From the NCBI GenBank assembly GCA_945874155.1, contig CAMCFO010000008.1:1-64000 (forward strand): a stretch of 64,000 bases of DNA, read 5' to 3'. The number at the start of each line of letters is the position of its first letter. The stretch's first letter is position 1. Source of the stretch: an uncultured Bacteroidales bacterium. GTDB lineage: Bacteria > Bacteroidota > Bacteroidia > Bacteroidales > UBA932. The translations under genes and the position numbers were made by a program. Shown one piece after another: positions 62,117 to 64,000 of this stretch. Below the pieces are notes generated by a model. It ran no database searches. It saw only the letters and a program-made list of their open reading frames with translations, and was not told the origin of the DNA.

Positions 62117-62830
62117 ATGAGAAACTACCTGCGCATATTCACCGTTTTTCTCCTTGCCGGATCTCTGGCCAGGACGGATTTTCTCTGCGCTCAGAGCAAA
62201 AAGGACTATTCCCCCTTCGACCATCTGATGGAATACGGGGTTGAAAACGGGGATACAGTATTTTATGACTCCATCAAGCCGTCAAGGGTTTTTGCAAAAC
62301 TGCCCAGACAGAAGGGTGCCGAATGGAGAAAATACTACAAACTGGTGCATAATTTCAGCCAGGCCTATCCCTACGCTCTCGCAGCCCGCAAAATGGTCCA
62401 CGATACCGACAGCATAATAGCCGCCGGGCATCTCACCGGATTGAAGCGGGACCATTACATCAACCAACTGCAAAAGGAGCTCTTTGAGGTGTTCGAAGGC
62501 CAGATGAGAAATCTGACCGTCACCCAGGGAATGCTGATAATGAAACTGATAGACAGGGAAACGGGAAAGACTTCCTATTCCATCATAAAGGAATACAAGA
62601 GCAGCATCACAGCCGGATTCTGGCAGGGAGTTGCGAAACTCTTCGGTTCTGATATGAAGAAGCCCTACGACCCCGAAGGGGATGACATCCAGGTGGAGGA
62701 ACTGGTGAAAATTTGGGAAGCCGGGGATTTTCCGGCCCTGTACTACTCCCTTTTCTGGAAAGAACCTCCGGTGGTGAAAATTCCCGAAAAATATCTCAGC
62801 TGGAAGCCTTCTCCATCTGCAGGCGAGTGA
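62117..62830 (+). CDS. DUF4294-family exported protein
   Basis: About 237 residues from ATG 62117, with signal peptide ending LCA-QSK. The body (YALAARKMVHDTDSIIAAG, VTQGMLIMKLIDRETGKTSY, GFWQGVAKLFGSDMKKPYDP) matches the DUF4294 pattern seen in Bacteroidota: an alpha-helical domain with the GK(T)SY and FGSxMKxxYD segments. Function not known. The 3' end overlaps the convergent lpxH gene by 35 bases. The longer frame from 62009 contains the promoter and is excluded. Confidence 0.82.
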   Translation: MRNYLRIFTVFLLAGSLARTDFLCAQSKKDYSPFDHLMEYGVENGDTVFYDSIKPSRVFAKLPRQKGAEWRKYYKLVHNFSQAYPYALAARKMVHDTDSIIAAGHLTGLKRDHYINQLQKELFEVFEGQMRNLTVTQGMLIMKLIDRETGKTSYSIIKEYKSSITAGFWQGVAKLFGSDMKKPYDPEGDDIQVEELVKIWEAGDFPALYYSLFWKEPPVVKIPEKYLSWKPSPSAGE

Positions 62831-63542
62831 GATTTTCCCCGTCCCAAAGCAGGTATGGAGAGGATTTGAACCAGTCGCGCACCAACACCAGACGTGCTCC
62901 TGTTTCAAGGGCGAGATTCACATCCGCGTGGAAATGACCGAAAATGAAATAGTCCACCTTCTGATGCGAAGAATAAGTCTCTGCAAATTTGTAAAGCGGC
63001 TCATCCGGTCCCCGGAAAACATAGTCGTCCTTGTGTCTTAGTCGGTTGCGGCGAGACCAGCTGTTGCCGAAACGGAATGCTATCCACGGATGAAGGGTAC
63101 TGAAAAGGCGACGCAGGAATCTGCTCTTGAATATGCCCGACAGAATTTTATAACCAGCAGGTACAGGTCCCAGCCCATCTCCGTGGCCGAGACAGAATTT
63201 GCGCCCGTCGATTTCCCTCAGGCAGGGTTGCTCAAGTATGCGCACTCCCATTGACTCCAGATAGGAATATGTCCACTGATCGTGATTACCCCTGAAAAAA
63301 TAGACTTCCACTCCCCTTTCCACGAGCGAAATCAGTGCGGCAAAGACTTTGACATAGCCGCGTGGAACCACATCCCGGTACTCATACCAGAAATCCCAGA
63401 CATCTCCAAGCATATAGAGGGCAGAGGTGTTGTCCGGAAGCGAATTGAGGAAATCCACGAAACGCCTCTCCCGGTCTGCCGGGTCAAGCACGTCACAACC
63501 CAGGTGCACATCTGCAACGAAATAGGTTAAACCGCCCTTCAT
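62796..63542 (-). CDS. lpxH: UDP-2,3-diacylglucosamine diphosphatase
   Basis: 248 residues from ATG 63542 (TTG 63557 in frame overlaps uppP). Cleaves UDP-diacylglucosamine to lipid X in lipid A synthesis at the inner membrane. Calcineurin-like metal ligands: FVADVHLG, MLGDVWDFW, FFRGNHDQW, LGHGDGLG and FGHFHADV. The central segment LRRLFSTLHPWIAFRFGNSW is the lipid-binding insertion. Directly after uppP (7-base gap). Confidence 0.93.
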   Translation of the reverse strand: MKGGLTYFVADVHLGCDVLDPADRERRFVDFLNSLPDNTSALYMLGDVWDFWYEYRDVVPRGYVKVFAALISLVERGVEVYFFRGNHDQWTYSYLESMGVRILEQPCLREIDGRKFCLGHGDGLGPVPAGYKILSGIFKSRFLRRLFSTLHPWIAFRFGNSWSRRNRLRHKDDYVFRGPDEPLYKFAETYSSHQKVDYFIFGHFHADVNLALETGARLVLVRDWFKSSPYLLWDGENLTRLQMEKASS

Positions 63543-63549
63543 AGGAAAG

Positions 63550-64000
63550 CTATGCAAAAATAAATATTGCAGTAGCGAGCACTGCGCAATAGAGAGCGAA
63601 CCAGCCCAAACGGGTTCTCTTCACCAAGGCAACCATAGCACGGCAAGCCACCAGACCCGAAAGGAAAGCGGAGCAGAATCCGGCAATGAGAGGGGCCACT
63701 CCGGTGGTGGACGCGGCAAAATCACCTCCCACTATGTCCAGAAAAGCCTCTCCGAGAATCGGCACAAGCACCATCAGAAAGGAGAACTGGGCTACGACAT
63801 CCCTTTTGACTCCGCAGAGCAGACCGGTGGCAATGGTGGTGCCGGAACGTGAAAGGCCAGGTATCACGGCTATGGCCTGACCTATTCCCACAATCAGAGC
63901 CTGCCACCAGGATATGCCGTTGCGGGCCTCGGAGCCGGTTCTGTTCCTGAGGAATTTTCCGGAGAAGTCGGACAGAAGGAGCAGCGCCGCAGTCAGTAGC
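63550..64000 (-). CDS. uppP: Undecaprenyl-diphosphate phosphatase, C-terminal part
   Basis: Partial; the frame is open from the window edge to the TAG at 63550-63552, about 150 residues. Contains the UppP hallmark AVIPGLSRSGTTIATGLLCG and four hydrophobic helices. Regenerates the lipid carrier for cell-wall and O-antigen synthesis by cleaving C55-PP. The N-terminus lies beyond 64000. The preceding residues GSEARNGISWWQALIVGIGQ fit the family. Confidence 0.93.
   Translation of the reverse strand, partial: LLTAALLLLSDFSGKFLRNRTGSEARNGISWWQALIVGIGQAIAVIPGLSRSGTTIATGLLCGVKRDVVAQFSFLMVLVPILGEAFLDIVGGDFAASTTGVAPLIAGFCSAFLSGLVACRAMVALVKRTRLGWFALYCAVLATAIFIFA

Noticed and set aside
1..64000. CRISPR array, prophage or plasmid replication genes
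   Set aside because: No regularly spaced direct repeats, cas genes, phage structural genes, integrase or replication initiator were seen on either strand.

Overview
The window comes from a member of the Bacteroidota, most likely an uncultured gut-type Bacteroidales. Four things point there. A SusC/SusD polysaccharide-utilisation locus (PUL) is controlled by an ECF sigma factor and FecR. There are fimbrillin-like lipoproteins. Promoters carry the Bacteroidota -7 element TAnnTTTG (TATCTTTG, TATATTTG, TAACTTTG) in front of many genes. The housekeeping proteins (LepA, a 328-aa malate dehydrogenase, a NagB/PIG-L fusion, a DUF4294 protein) also fit that phylum. Species cannot be named from the sequence alone.

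Layout. 1-4,160: end of a hairpin-rich repeat, a CotH-type lipoprotein, an unknown lipoprotein, a tRNA/rRNA-type N6-adenine methyltransferase and a LolD-type ABC ATPase. 4,193-4,796: tRNA-Pro(UGG) whose 3' end lies inside a perfect 27-bp inverted repeat, a second copy of the hairpin-rich repeat, and a transposase remnant. 4,797-6,298: ECF sigma, a one-TM partner and a Spy/CpxP-like periplasmic protein. 6,464-10,236: lepA, a phosphopantetheinyl transferase and mdh.

10,342-31,382: a 14-gene PUL on the minus strand. In transcription order it holds ECF sigma, FecR, SusC with an STN domain, SusD, a surface glycan-binding lipoprotein, a clan GH-A glycanase, a fimbrillin-like lipoprotein, a fimbrillin-like/GH-A fusion, a 52-aa small protein, a second fimbrillin-like lipoprotein, a Tat-exported FAD oxidoreductase, GH16, GH97 and a nucleoside-hydrolase/SGNH fusion. 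The likely substrate class is a beta-glucan with additional alpha-linked substituents, but this is inference. Three copies of a fimbrillin-like module, one fused directly to a glycanase, and a shared C-terminal I-[DE]-x-W-x-x-G-[NH]-[NH] tail on two glycanases and the small protein are the features I would chase first.

31,451-43,878: an envelope operon (TPR protein, EnvC-like protein, epimerase with a zinc-ribbon tail), a 164-bp foldback (MITE-like) element, an ECF sigma with a predicted two-membrane-spanning anti-sigma/beta-barrel partner, MlaEF, YifB/ComM with an unknown lipoprotein, TsaE and IspE. 43,901-51,083: a suf operon (sufB-pnuC-sufC-short sufD), a NagB-like/PIG-L fusion and NagB, then a fic pseudogene flanked by a duplicated terminator.

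51,249-61,834: the ribosomal/secretion supercluster from L17 back to L16, on the minus strand. It starts at rplP with its own strong promoter; the usual upstream half (S10 to S3) is absent, so the S10 operon appears split. 62,117-64,000: a DUF4294 protein, LpxH and the C-terminal part of UppP cut by the window edge.
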